A stretch of 34,757 nucleotides of DNA, taken from Flavobacteriales bacterium. Its GTDB lineage: Bacteria > Bacteroidota > Bacteroidia > Flavobacteriales_F > PHOS-HE28. The stretch is from NCBI GenBank assembly GCA_016788285.1, contig JAEUSW010000019.1, forward strand, positions 1 to 34,757. Direction: 5' to 3'. Every line of letters begins with the position of its first letter. Positions within the stretch are counted from its first letter, which is position 1. Below the pieces are notes generated by a model that worked only from the letters and a program-made list of their open reading frames with translations, was not told where the DNA came from and did not search any database. The position numbers and the translations under genes are program-made. Shown here piece by piece: positions 15,316 through 23,160 of the stretch.

Positions 15316-15424
15316 GGTATCTCGTTCGTGCCGTTCAACCCCGGGGAAGCGGCGCCGGTTGGGTTCTTTCGACGGATCCGGACCCTGCACCGATGAACGC
15401 CGCCCCGGGGCCGTCCGGGGCGGA

Positions 15425-15432
15425 TACCTTTG
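15425..15432 (+). promoter_or_regulatory. -7 box immediately before the GT4 gene
   Basis: TACCTTTG matches TAnnTTTG exactly and ends only seven bases before the ATG at 15440, so the transcript would have almost no leader. No TTG at the usual -33 distance was seen. Confidence 0.45.
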
Positions 15433-15439
15433 GCCGCCG

Positions 15440-16558
15440 ATGACCGGACGACCCCTGCATGTGCTTGTCGTGGGCCAGACCCCGCCACCCTTCGGAGGCC
15501 AGGCGGTGATGATCCAGGCGATGCTGGAGGGGCGGTATGCGGGCGTGGTGCTCCATCACGTGCGCATGGCGTTCTCCGAGGACATGGAGAGCGTGGGCCG
15601 CTTCCAGGCGCGCAAACTGTGGGTGCTGTTCACCACCGTGCTGGCCGTGTGGCGCGCCCGGATCGTGCATCGCACCCCGGTGCTGTACTATCCGCCCAGT
15701 GGACCCAACAAGGTGCCCGTCCTGCGCGACCTGGTCCTGCTTTGCGCTGTTCGTTGGATGTTCCGTCGCACGGTGTTCCATTTCCACGCCAGCGGGGTGT
15801 CCGGTTTCGCCCCGCAGCTGCCCGGAGCCCTTCGGCCGCTGTTCCGGTGGGCCTACGGACGTCCTGACCTGGCCATCCGCACGGCGGAGCAGAACCCGGA
15901 TGATGGGGCGGTGCTGGGGGCGCGACGGTCCATCGTGGTGCCCAATGGGGTGCCGGACGGGCGCGGCTCGGTGGCCGAGCGGACGGCGGCACCGGGCGAG
16001 CCGCTCGTGGTGCTCTTCACCGGGGTGTTGATCCCCAGCAAGGGCGTGCTGGTGCTGTTGGAGGCCTTCAGGCGGCTGCATGGCCAGGGGGTGAACGCCC
16101 GGCTGGAGCTGATGGGCAAGTGGGGGGATGCGACCTTCCGGGAGGACTGCGAGCGCTTCGTGGGGCAGCACGGGCTGGCCGACCGGGTGCGGTTCCTCGG
16201 TGTGAAGCGCGATGCGGAGAAGCTGGCTCACTTCGCCGGTTGCGACATCTTCTGTTTCCCCTCGCACTTCGAGGCCGAGAGCTTCGGATTGGTGCTCACC
16301 GAGGCCATGCAGTTCGCGAAGCCGGTGGTGAGCACGCGCTGGCGCGGCATCCCGTCGGTGGTGGAGGAGGGTGTCAACGGCTTCCTGGTGCCGGTGGAGG
16401 ACCCCGGTGCGGTGGCCGACCGCCTGGCCAGGCTGGCGGCCGATCCCGACCTGCGGCGCTCGATGGGCGAGGCGGGCCGGCGCATCTTTGAACAGCGATT
16501 CACGTTAGAACGGTTCCATCGGCGCATGGAGGAGGCCTTCCTCAGCCTGCGTCCCTAG
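15440..16558 (+). CDS. Glycosyltransferase family 4
   Basis: The product is 372 residues with a GT-B fold. The N-terminal domain begins HVLVVGQTPPPFGGQAVMIQ, typical of GT4 enzymes with a glycine-rich acceptor loop. The C-terminal donor domain has VLFTGVLIPSKGVLVLLEAF and FPSHFEAESFGLVLTEAM, which contains the E-x7-E pair, then KPVVST and GVNGFLVP. The start at 15440 is chosen because upstream in-frame codons run back into the reverse-strand gene's upstream region and give a non-protein-like extension. It is the first gene of a second forward unit with the epimerase and WecG-like genes. Sugar specificity is unknown. Confidence 0.9.
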   Translation: MTGRPLHVLVVGQTPPPFGGQAVMIQAMLEGRYAGVVLHHVRMAFSEDMESVGRFQARKLWVLFTTVLAVWRARIVHRTPVLYYPPSGPNKVPVLRDLVLLCAVRWMFRRTVFHFHASGVSGFAPQLPGALRPLFRWAYGRPDLAIRTAEQNPDDGAVLGARRSIVVPNGVPDGRGSVAERTAAPGEPLVVLFTGVLIPSKGVLVLLEAFRRLHGQGVNARLELMGKWGDATFREDCERFVGQHGLADRVRFLGVKRDAEKLAHFAGCDIFCFPSHFEAESFGLVLTEAMQFAKPVVSTRWRGIPSVVEEGVNGFLVPVEDPGAVADRLARLAADPDLRRSMGEAGRRIFEQRFTLERFHRRMEEAFLSLRP

Positions 16559-16569
16559 TGCGAACGACC

Positions 16570-17571
16570 ATGCGCGTCCTTGTCACCGGCGGGTCCGGCT
16601 TCATCGGCACCAACCTCGTGAAGCTCCTGATCGAAGCGGGGGAGGAGGTGCTCAATGTGGACTGGAACCCACCGCTGGACCCCGGGCAACGACCGACCTG
16701 GCGCGAGCTTGACATCATGGACGAGGAGGCCGTCGCCAAGGCCTTCGACGCCTTTCGGCCCACGCACGTGGTGCACCTCGCCGCCCGCACCGATACGGAC
16801 GAGCAGCGGGACCTGAACGCCTACGCGCAGAACCACGAAGGCACGCGCCGTCTGTTGACCGCGGTGAAGGCCTGCCCAACGGTGGAGCGCATCATCGTCA
16901 CCAGCACGCAGTTCGTCTGCGAGGCGGGCCACCAGCCCAAGGACGACCTTGATTTCAAGCCGTTCACCTTGTACGGCGAATCCAAGCGGCTCACCGAGAT
17001 GGTGACGCGGGAGGCGCGGTTGCCCTGCACCTGGACCATCATCCGGCCCACCACCATCTGGGGGCCGTGGAGCCTGCGCTACCGCGATGTGATGTTCAAG
17101 GTGATGCGCAAGGGCCTCTACTTCCATCCTTCCCGGAGCAAGGTGATCCGGTCGTACGGCTATGTGGGCAACGTGGTCTGGCAGATCGACCGCATCCTGC
17201 GGCTGCCGGCGGAGCGGATGAACGGCCGTGTGTTCTATGTGGGCGACCCGCCCTTCGACCTGCGCACGTGGGTGGAGGCGGTGTCCAAGGCGCTCACCGG
17301 CCGTTCCGTGCGGTACATCCCCACATGGGCCGTGCGCACCCTGGCGGTCACCGGTGACGTGCTCAAGGGGGTGGGGCTGCCGTTCCCGATCACCAGCGGC
17401 CGCTTCCGGTCGATGACCAGCGACTACATCACGCCCATGGACCGCACGATCGAGGCCCTCGGCCCCGCGCCGTTCAGTGTGGAGGAGGGTGTGAAGGCGA
17501 TGGTGGCGTGGTACGATGACGGCAGCGAGCGCATCGCGCATCCGGTCCGCAAAGTGGTGGGCCATGGCTGA
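16570..17571 (+). CDS. NAD-dependent sugar epimerase/dehydratase (extended SDR)
   Basis: The product is 333 residues. The Rossmann motif is VTGGSGFIG at residues 5-13, and the catalytic pair is Y135 and K139 in YGESK. Upstream Thr/Ser residues (VTSTQF) serve the triad, and IIRPTTIWGP is typical of the extended SDR family. It converts a nucleotide sugar, but the exact reaction (4-epimerase, dehydratase or reductase) is not evident. A GTG at 16558 overlapping the preceding stop would add four residues; the ATG at 16570 is preferred. Its 3' end overlaps the WecG-like gene by eight bases. Confidence 0.88.
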   Translation: MRVLVTGGSGFIGTNLVKLLIEAGEEVLNVDWNPPLDPGQRPTWRELDIMDEEAVAKAFDAFRPTHVVHLAARTDTDEQRDLNAYAQNHEGTRRLLTAVKACPTVERIIVTSTQFVCEAGHQPKDDLDFKPFTLYGESKRLTEMVTREARLPCTWTIIRPTTIWGPWSLRYRDVMFKVMRKGLYFHPSRSKVIRSYGYVGNVVWQIDRILRLPAERMNGRVFYVGDPPFDLRTWVEAVSKALTGRSVRYIPTWAVRTLAVTGDVLKGVGLPFPITSGRFRSMTSDYITPMDRTIEALGPAPFSVEEGVKAMVAWYDDGSERIAHPVRKVVGHG

Positions 17572-18397
17572 GCGGGCCCCGATCAGGCCGGGCGCTCTGC
17601 CCAAGCGGGAGGTGGTCGGTGCGGGCATCACCCTGGGGAGCTTCGACGACCATGTGCGGATGATCGCGGCCCTCGGTGCCGCGCATCGCTCCTCGTACGT
17701 CTGCTGTGTGAACGCGCACATGGCGGTGGAGGCGGCCCGCGATCCCGCGTTCGCGGCGGTGGTGAACAGCGCCGACCTGGCCACGGCCGATGGCATGCCC
17801 CTCTTGCGCTGCCTGCAATGGATCGGCGGCGAGCGGCAGGACCGGGTGGCGGGCAACGACCTGATGCCGGCCCTGCTGCACAGGGCGGCGGAGCAAGGGC
17901 TCTCCGTCTATCTCTATGGGGGGCGCGAAGAGGTGTTGACGAGGATCCGCGAGCGGGCCGCGCGCGAACTGCCCGCCCTGCGCATCGCCGGGACCCACGC
18001 TCCGCCGTTCCGGGCCTTGAGCGATGCTGAGCTGAAGGCCGATGCCGGGCGCATCAATGCCAGCGGCGCGCACATCGTGATGGTGTCCCTGGGCTGTCCG
18101 AAGCAGGAACGCTGGATGGCCGCCATGCGCCCTTCGGTGAACGCGGTGATGCTGGGGCTCGGGGGGGCGTTCCTCCTCTATGCCGGTGTCGACACGCGCG
18201 CGCCGAAATGGATGCGCGACCTCTCGCTCGAATGGCTCTACAGGCTGGCCCTGGAGCCCGGTCGGCTGTGGAAGCGCTACCTGGTGACCAACACCCTGTT
18301 CCTCGTCCTCGCGATGAAGGCCGGCTGGCAGCGGTTGCTCGGACAGCGCTCCGGGCGCGTCGCACCGCAGGCGGAAGCAACGGGGCTCCTCGGATGA
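17564..18397 (+). CDS. WecG/TagA/CpsF family glycosyltransferase
   Basis: The product is 277 residues. The family pattern is clear: CCVNAHMAVEAARDPAF, SADLATADGMPLL with its conserved Asp, GNDLMPALL, LYGGREEV, and HIVMVSLGCPKQERWM near residues 167-182. GLGGAFLLYAGVDTRAPKWM follows. Known members transfer ManNAc, ManNAcA or related N-acetyl sugars from UDP donors to lipid-linked acceptors, usually as the second sugar. The UDP-GlcNAc 2-epimerase gene at 20800 could make the donor. The start at 17564 overlaps the epimerase gene by eight bases; the in-frame codon at 17516 adds a shadow-like extension. Confidence 0.9.
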   Translation: MAERAPIRPGALPKREVVGAGITLGSFDDHVRMIAALGAAHRSSYVCCVNAHMAVEAARDPAFAAVVNSADLATADGMPLLRCLQWIGGERQDRVAGNDLMPALLHRAAEQGLSVYLYGGREEVLTRIRERAARELPALRIAGTHAPPFRALSDAELKADAGRINASGAHIVMVSLGCPKQERWMAAMRPSVNAVMLGLGGAFLLYAGVDTRAPKWMRDLSLEWLYRLALEPGRLWKRYLVTNTLFLVLAMKAGWQRLLGQRSGRVAPQAEATGLLG

Positions 18398-18468
18398 GCG
18401 TCGTTCCGGCATCCAGCGTGCATGGAAGCGGCTGCTTTCGACGAATCAAAGGATTTCTTCGACAAAAC

Positions 18469-18499
18469 TTGACAGCGGGTGGTGGCTGGTCTAGTTTTG
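18469..18499 (+). promoter_or_regulatory. Promoter of the initiating sugar transferase
   Basis: TTG at 18469-18471 and TAGTTTTG at 18492-18499 form a -33/-7 pair with 20 bp between them. The gene starts 46 bases after the box. The 148-base gap 18398-18545 is locally AT-richer than the flanking genes. Confidence 0.65.
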
Positions 18500-18545
18500 A
18501 CCTCCCCTTACGACCGGCCAGGAAGCGACCAGGTGACCCCCATAG

Positions 18546-19697
18546 ATGAGTGACGGTATCCCGCCCCTGCGCATGGAAGCGAACGACCCCGGCAAACTGA
18601 CCGCCCGCCCCGAAGGCATGGGCGACCTGGCGGCCTTGCTGCGGTCCAAACGGTTGTCCCTTCAACAGGTGGGGTCCGGGCTGAGCAAGGTGCTCACCCT
18701 GGAGCCGCTCACCTCGGTGAAGGACCTCATCATCGTGGGCGAGGGTCCTGCGGCCGAGGAGATCTTCCAGTATTGTCAGGACCAGACCGTGCGCGGCTAC
18801 CGGTTCCGCGGCCTGTTCAACGACCAGGAGGTGCGGGGTCCCTTGGGTGCGCATCGCCTGGGTGATGTGGAGGCCGCCAAGGCCTTCGCGGTCCAGAACC
18901 GCATCGACATCGTGTACTGTGCCCTTCCGGGCACGCGCCGGGCGGATATCACGGACCTCATGGAGTTCTGTGAGCGCAACACCATCCGGTTCCGGGTGAT
19001 CCCCAGCGTGGACAGCTTCATCCCGGTGGTGAAGACCACGGACCTGGAGTTCCACGGGTCGGTGCCCGTGAGCAAGCTGCGGCGCGAGCCGCTGGACCAT
19101 CGGGCGAACCGGGCGTGGAAGCGCACCTTCGATATCGTCTTCTCCGCCTTGGTCATCCTGCTGGTCTTCAGCTGGCTCTTCCCCATCCTGGCCTTGCTGG
19201 TGAAGCTCTCGTCCCCCGGTCCGGTCTTCTTCCGCCAGCAGCGGCTGGGGCGCGACAACAAGGAGTTCGCCTGCTGGAAGTTCCGCTCCATGCGCGTGAA
19301 CGCCGAAGCGGACACCAAGCAGGCCACCAAGAACGATCCGCGCGTGACCCGCGTGGGGGCCTTCCTGCGCAAGAGCAACCTGGACGAGATGCCCCAGTTC
19401 TTCAACGTGCTGATGGGGCAGATGAGCGTGGTGGGCCCCCGCCCGCACCCTCTCCGGCTGAACGACCAGTACCGGGACATCATCGACAAGTACATGGTGC
19501 GCCATTTCGTGCGCCCGGGCATCACGGGCTGGGCGCAGGTGAACGGGTTCCGTGGGGAGACGCGCACCCCCGAGCTGATGGAACGCCGCATCGAGCTGGA
19601 CGTGTGGTACCTGGAGAACTGGAGCTTCTGGCTGGACGTGCGGATCGTGGTGAAGACCGTGACCAACATGCTCGGAAAGGACCCCAACGCCTACTGA
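18546..19697 (+). CDS. Undecaprenyl-phosphate sugar phosphotransferase (WcaJ/WbaP-like), short N-terminus
   Basis: The product is 383 residues. It starts repeat-unit synthesis by moving a sugar phosphate to undecaprenyl phosphate at the inner membrane. After about 60 polar residues comes a Rossmann-like domain (DLIIVGEGPAAEEIFQYC onward, about 61-180). The catalytic domain (about 190-383) has a membrane helix (FDIVFSALVILLVFSWLFPI), SSPGPVFFRQQRLGRDN, WKFRSMRVNAE, LRKSNLDEMPQFFNVL, MSVVGPRPHP and RPGITGWAQVNG. Family members usually begin with four or five membrane helices; none is present here, and the upstream gap does not encode them. The catalytic part is complete, so activity is likely. 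Confidence 0.92.
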   Translation: MSDGIPPLRMEANDPGKLTARPEGMGDLAALLRSKRLSLQQVGSGLSKVLTLEPLTSVKDLIIVGEGPAAEEIFQYCQDQTVRGYRFRGLFNDQEVRGPLGAHRLGDVEAAKAFAVQNRIDIVYCALPGTRRADITDLMEFCERNTIRFRVIPSVDSFIPVVKTTDLEFHGSVPVSKLRREPLDHRANRAWKRTFDIVFSALVILLVFSWLFPILALLVKLSSPGPVFFRQQRLGRDNKEFACWKFRSMRVNAEADTKQATKNDPRVTRVGAFLRKSNLDEMPQFFNVLMGQMSVVGPRPHPLRLNDQYRDIIDKYMVRHFVRPGITGWAQVNGFRGETRTPELMERRIELDVWYLENWSFWLDVRIVVKTVTNMLGKDPNAY

Positions 19698-19710
19698 GGC
19701 GGTCGCGGGC

Positions 19711-19740
19711 TTGTGGATCCGGTGGGAAGCACTATATTTG
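19711..19740 (+). promoter_or_regulatory. Promoter of rpsT
   Basis: TTG at 19711-19713, 19 bp, then TATATTTG at 19733-19740: a full Bacteroidota promoter, ending 26 bases before the rpsT start. Confidence 0.75.
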
Positions 19741-19766
19741 CCGTCCTTTTCAGAGCCTGAACAGCC

Positions 19767-20021
19767 ATGGCGAACCATAAGTCGGCCCTCAAGCGGGTGC
19801 GTCAGACCGAGACCCGCAACGAGCGCAACCGCTACCAGCACAAGACCACGCGCAATGCCGTGAGGAAGCTGCGCAGCACCACCGACAAGAAGGCCGCCAC
19901 GGCCCTGCTGCCGGAAGTGAGCGCCATGCTGGACAAGCTGGCGAAGCGGAGCGTCATCCACAAGAACAAGGCGGCCAACCTGAAGTCCTCGCTGGCCACG
20001 CACGTGAACAAACTGAAGTGA
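19767..20021 (+). CDS. rpsT: 30S ribosomal protein S20
   Basis: The product is 84 residues, highly basic and helical, with the standard opening [20 protein letters not shown] and the helix pattern of bS20 ([35 protein letters not shown] region at about 47-78). It binds 16S rRNA early in 30S assembly. Length and termini are normal. It has its own promoter and a clear intrinsic terminator 27 bases after the stop, so it is a single-gene unit set between the polysaccharide genes and radC. Confidence 0.97.
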   Translation: MANHKSALKRVRQTETRNERNRYQHKTTRNAVRKLRSTTDKKAATALLPEVSAMLDKLAKRSVIHKNKAANLKSSLATHVNKLK

Positions 20022-20047
20022 CCCCCGCGGTCACCGTCGCACCGGTG

Positions 20048-20081
20048 AAGGTCCTCCGAACGGGGACCTTTGCTTTTTTTT
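20048..20081 (+). terminator. Intrinsic terminator of rpsT
   Basis: AAGGTCC (20048-20054) pairs with GGACCTT (20064-20070) around a 9-base loop, followed by TGC and a run of eight T. It ends five bases before the radC start. GACCTTTG within the right arm is a near match to the -7 box and might serve radC. Confidence 0.85.
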
Positions 20082-20086
20082 AGGCC

Positions 20087-20797
20087 ATGGCCGACGAGCA
20101 GAGTTCCACACCGGGCCGGCTCACGATCCGTGAATGGGCCAGCGACGACCGGCCGCGTGAGCGGCTGTTGAGCCAGGGTGCGGCCGCGCTGAGCGATGCC
20201 GAACTGCTGGCCATCCTCATCCGGTCGGGCACCGTGCAGGCGAGCGCGCTCGACCTGGCCCGGCAGGTGCTGGTCCTGGCCGGCAACGACCTGGGCCGGC
20301 TCGGCCGCTTGAGCGTCGCCCAGCTCATGCAGGTGAAGGGGCTGGGCGAGGCCAAGGCCATCGGCATCGCGGCCGCCCTGGAGCTGGGCCGTCGACGCCG
20401 CGACGCGAGCCCCGAGCAACGGGTGCGGATCACCACCAGCGCGGTGGCGTTCGAGCTCCTCCACCCCTTGATGGCCGACCTCATGCACGAGGAGTTCTGG
20501 CTGATCCTGCTCGATCGCGGCAACGCCGTCACCGGCAAGGTGCGGGTGAGCCAGGGCGGCATGCACGGAACGGTGGCCGACCCGAAGGTCATATTCCGCG
20601 AGGCGATCGACCGCCGGGCCGCGGGTGTGGTGCTCGCGCACAACCACCCCAGCGGGCGGGCCGTCCCCAGCGAAGAGGATGTCCGCCTCACCCGCAAGCT
20701 CGTCGATGGCGGGCGGCTGCTGGACATCGCCGTGCACGACCACCTCATCATCACCGCCACAGGCTACTACAGCTTCGCCGACAACGGTTCGCTCTGA
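20087..20797 (+). CDS. radC: RadC-family JAB1/MPN protein
   Basis: The product is 236 residues. The N-terminal helical region contains a helix-hairpin-helix-like VKGLGEAKA at 83-91. The C-terminal JAMM metal-site motif has H185 and H187 in HNHPSG and D198 in SEEDVRLT, with an upstream Glu in HEEFW. Relatives are named DNA repair protein RadC, but the biochemical role is not settled. Length is normal. The gene begins directly after the rpsT terminator and is followed by wecB only two bases after its stop, so it may be the first gene of the long forward unit down to 27195. Confidence 0.93.
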   Translation: MADEQSSTPGRLTIREWASDDRPRERLLSQGAAALSDAELLAILIRSGTVQASALDLARQVLVLAGNDLGRLGRLSVAQLMQVKGLGEAKAIGIAAALELGRRRRDASPEQRVRITTSAVAFELLHPLMADLMHEEFWLILLDRGNAVTGKVRVSQGGMHGTVADPKVIFREAIDRRAAGVVLAHNHPSGRAVPSEEDVRLTRKLVDGGRLLDIAVHDHLIITATGYYSFADNGSL

Positions 20798-20799
20798 CC

Positions 20800-21954
20800 A
20801 TGGCCGCACCGATCGAGATCCTGACCGTGGTGGGGGCGCGGCCCCAGCTGGTGAAGGCGGCGGTGCTGTCGCGTTGCATCGCCGAGCGGTATGCCGGCCG
20901 GCTCCGTCAGCGCATCCTCCACACCGGCCAGCACTACGATCCCGCGCTGTCCGACGTGTTCTTCCAAGAGCTGGGGCTGCCCGCCCCGGACATATCCCTC
21001 GGCGTGGGCGCGGCATCGATCCCCGTGCAGACCGCACGCATGGTGGAGGGCATCGCCGGAGCCATCCAGGGCCGTCGCCCGGACCTGGTGCTGGTGTTCG
21101 GGGACACGACCAGTACGCTGGCCGGCGCGCTGGCCGGCGCGCAGTGCGGGGTGCCCGTGGCCCATGTCGAAGCGGGCCTGCGGGCGCACGACCGCAGCAT
21201 GCCGGAGGAGCTCAACCGCATCATCGCCGACCGGCTTTCCACCTGGCTGTTCTGTCCCACCGAGGCCTCGGTGACCGATCTGGGTGCGGAAGGGGTCCGC
21301 GATACGCCGGGCCCGGTCCATGGTCCCGACGCACCGGCCGTGCGGCTGGTGGGCGACATCCTGTGCGATCATGTGCTGGGCACGCTGCCGCTGGCCGAAG
21401 CGCGGTCACAGGCCCTGCGCGCACTGGACCTGCGGCCGAACGGCTATCTGCTGGCCACGGTGCACCGCGCGGCCAACAGCGACGACGCCGGGCGGCTCAC
21501 CGGCATCGTCGAGGGGCTGCGGCAGGCCGCGTTGGTCACCGGGCTGCCCGTGGTGCTTCCCCTGCATCCGCGTGTGCGGCACTTGCTGGACAGCCCCTCG
21601 CACGCCGTGGTCCGTGAGCGGTTGAACAGGAGCCCGGAGGTGCAGGTGGTCCCTCCACAGGGCCCCTTGGACATGTTGGCGCTCACACGGAACGCCGCCG
21701 TGGTGGTCACCGATTCCGGCGGGCTGCAGAAGGAGGCCGCGATCCTGCGTCGCCCTTGCGTGGTGCTGCGCGACCGCACCGAATGGGTGGAGCTCGTGGC
21801 CTCCGGAAGAGCGGTGCTGGCCGACGCGGACCCCGGGCGCATCGCCGCGGCCGCAAAGGCGGGCCTCGGGCGGCAGCTTTCCGATCCGGCCGGCCTGTAC
21901 GGGGATGGGGATGCGGCCGGCCGGATCTGTTCCACCCTGCTCGGCGAGCCCTGA
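20800..21954 (+). CDS. wecB: UDP-N-acetylglucosamine 2-epimerase (non-hydrolysing type)
   Basis: The product is 384 residues. It interconverts UDP-GlcNAc and UDP-ManNAc in the cytoplasm. The opening VVGARPQLVKAA is the family motif in its ARPQ form. VFGDTTSTLAGALAG, VAHVEAGLRAHD and PEELNRIIAD carry the catalytic Asp, Glu and His region. LATVHRAAN and VTDSGGLQKEA contact UDP. Length is normal. It provides a likely donor for the WecG-like transferase encoded at 17564. The gap after radC is 2 bases, and after its own stop 3 bases. Confidence 0.93.
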   Translation: MAAPIEILTVVGARPQLVKAAVLSRCIAERYAGRLRQRILHTGQHYDPALSDVFFQELGLPAPDISLGVGAASIPVQTARMVEGIAGAIQGRRPDLVLVFGDTTSTLAGALAGAQCGVPVAHVEAGLRAHDRSMPEELNRIIADRLSTWLFCPTEASVTDLGAEGVRDTPGPVHGPDAPAVRLVGDILCDHVLGTLPLAEARSQALRALDLRPNGYLLATVHRAANSDDAGRLTGIVEGLRQAALVTGLPVVLPLHPRVRHLLDSPSHAVVRERLNRSPEVQVVPPQGPLDMLALTRNAAVVVTDSGGLQKEAAILRRPCVVLRDRTEWVELVASGRAVLADADPGRIAAAAKAGLGRQLSDPAGLYGDGDAAGRICSTLLGEP

Positions 21955-21957
21955 ACC

Positions 21958-23139
21958 ATGCTTCGCAGCCTGGCCGACTACCTACAGTGCTGGACGCACC
22001 TGCTGGCGGACGCGGACGGCCGAAGGCTGATCCGCGCGCACGCCCGTGAGCTGCCCGTGGCCGAAGCCCCTTCCGCGGAGCAGGTGGACCATGCGCTGAA
22101 CGCCGCGATGGACTGGGTGGGGCGCGCGCAGGACCACAGTGGCGACGGCGGCATGGGGAGCCTGCACCTGGTGCGGGGCTGGGGACCCACCTACCCGGAG
22201 ACCACGGGCTACCTGATCCCCACCCTGCTGGCCGCGGCCCGGAAGCTGCGCCGGTCCGACCTTGCCGGGCGGGCCGTGCGCGCGGCCGATACCCTGCTGG
22301 CCTTGCAGCGTCCCGACGGTGGATGGCAGGGGGGGCGCGTCGGTGAGCACCGGCCGTCGGTGGTGTTCAACACCGCACAGGTCATCCGCGGCATGCTGGC
22401 CGTGCATGCGCACACCGGCGAGCAGCGCTACCTGGACGCGGCCGTGCGGGCGGGCGGCTGGATCGTCAACGTGCAGGAGCCGGACGGCAGTTGGTCGCGG
22501 CACAATTTCATGGGGGCCGCGCGCGTGTACGACACCTACGTGGATGCCCCGCTCTTGCTGCTGCATCGCATCACGGGTGAGCCCGTGCTGAAGGAGGCGG
22601 CCCTGCGCAACCTGCACTGGGTGAAGGGGCGCCAGGCCGCGAACGGCTGGTTCATGGATGCGGACAATACGGTGAAGCACAACGACAGGCCCATCATCCA
22701 TACCCTGGCCTACACGATCGACGGCCTGGGCGAATGCGGCGAGCTTCTGGGCGACCCACAGTGGACGGCGATGGCCGCGGCCGCGGCCCGGCCCTTGCGC
22801 GACCGCTTCCTGGAGCGCGGCGCGCTGCACGGCCGATACGACCGGTCGTGGAACGGTAGCGAGGCCTTCATCACCACGGGTGGGGCCCAGCTCGTGGTGG
22901 CCTGGCAGCGGCTTGCGCGCATGGGCATGGAGACGGCCTACAGCGATGCCGCCGCCCGGATGCGCGGATGGCTCGTGGCCCTGCAGGAGCGCACCGCCGA
23001 AGGCCCGCCGGCGGTCCGTGGTGCGCTCACCGGATCGGTCCCGCTCTGGGGCCGCTACGAGAAGTTCGCCTGCCCGAACTGGGCCACCAAGTACCTGGCC
23101 GACGCCCTACTTTGTGCCGACGGTCGCACGTTCTGCTGA
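21958..23139 (+). CDS. Alpha/alpha-barrel protein, terpene-cyclase/glycosidase-like fold
   Basis: The product is 393 residues and helical throughout, with repeated helix pairs typical of an (alpha/alpha)6 barrel. It has QRPDGGWQGG and QEPDGSWSRHNF (the PDG-x-W repeats of squalene-cyclase/prenyltransferase-like proteins), PTYPETTGYLIPTLL near residues 80-94, WNGSEAFITTGGAQLVVAWQ and FACPNWATKYLADALL at the end. No signal peptide is seen. The terpene-cyclase catalytic DxDD motif is not evident, so I do not call it a cyclase; sugar epimerases and unsaturated glucuronyl hydrolases share the fold. Placement between wecB and a deacetylase-like gene suggests glycan metabolism. Confidence 0.72.
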   Translation: MLRSLADYLQCWTHLLADADGRRLIRAHARELPVAEAPSAEQVDHALNAAMDWVGRAQDHSGDGGMGSLHLVRGWGPTYPETTGYLIPTLLAAARKLRRSDLAGRAVRAADTLLALQRPDGGWQGGRVGEHRPSVVFNTAQVIRGMLAVHAHTGEQRYLDAAVRAGGWIVNVQEPDGSWSRHNFMGAARVYDTYVDAPLLLLHRITGEPVLKEAALRNLHWVKGRQAANGWFMDADNTVKHNDRPIIHTLAYTIDGLGECGELLGDPQWTAMAAAAARPLRDRFLERGALHGRYDRSWNGSEAFITTGGAQLVVAWQRLARMGMETAYSDAAARMRGWLVALQERTAEGPPAVRGALTGSVPLWGRYEKFACPNWATKYLADALLCADGRTFC

Positions 23140-23160
23140 ACCCGACCGCCGCTCCCGACC

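Noticed and set aside
12571..15396. Forward open frame of 941 codons opposite the beta-helix gene
   Set aside because: Composition (His, Val, Ala, Gly) is that of an antisense shadow; the reverse frame has a signal peptide, beta-helix coils and a T9SS tail.
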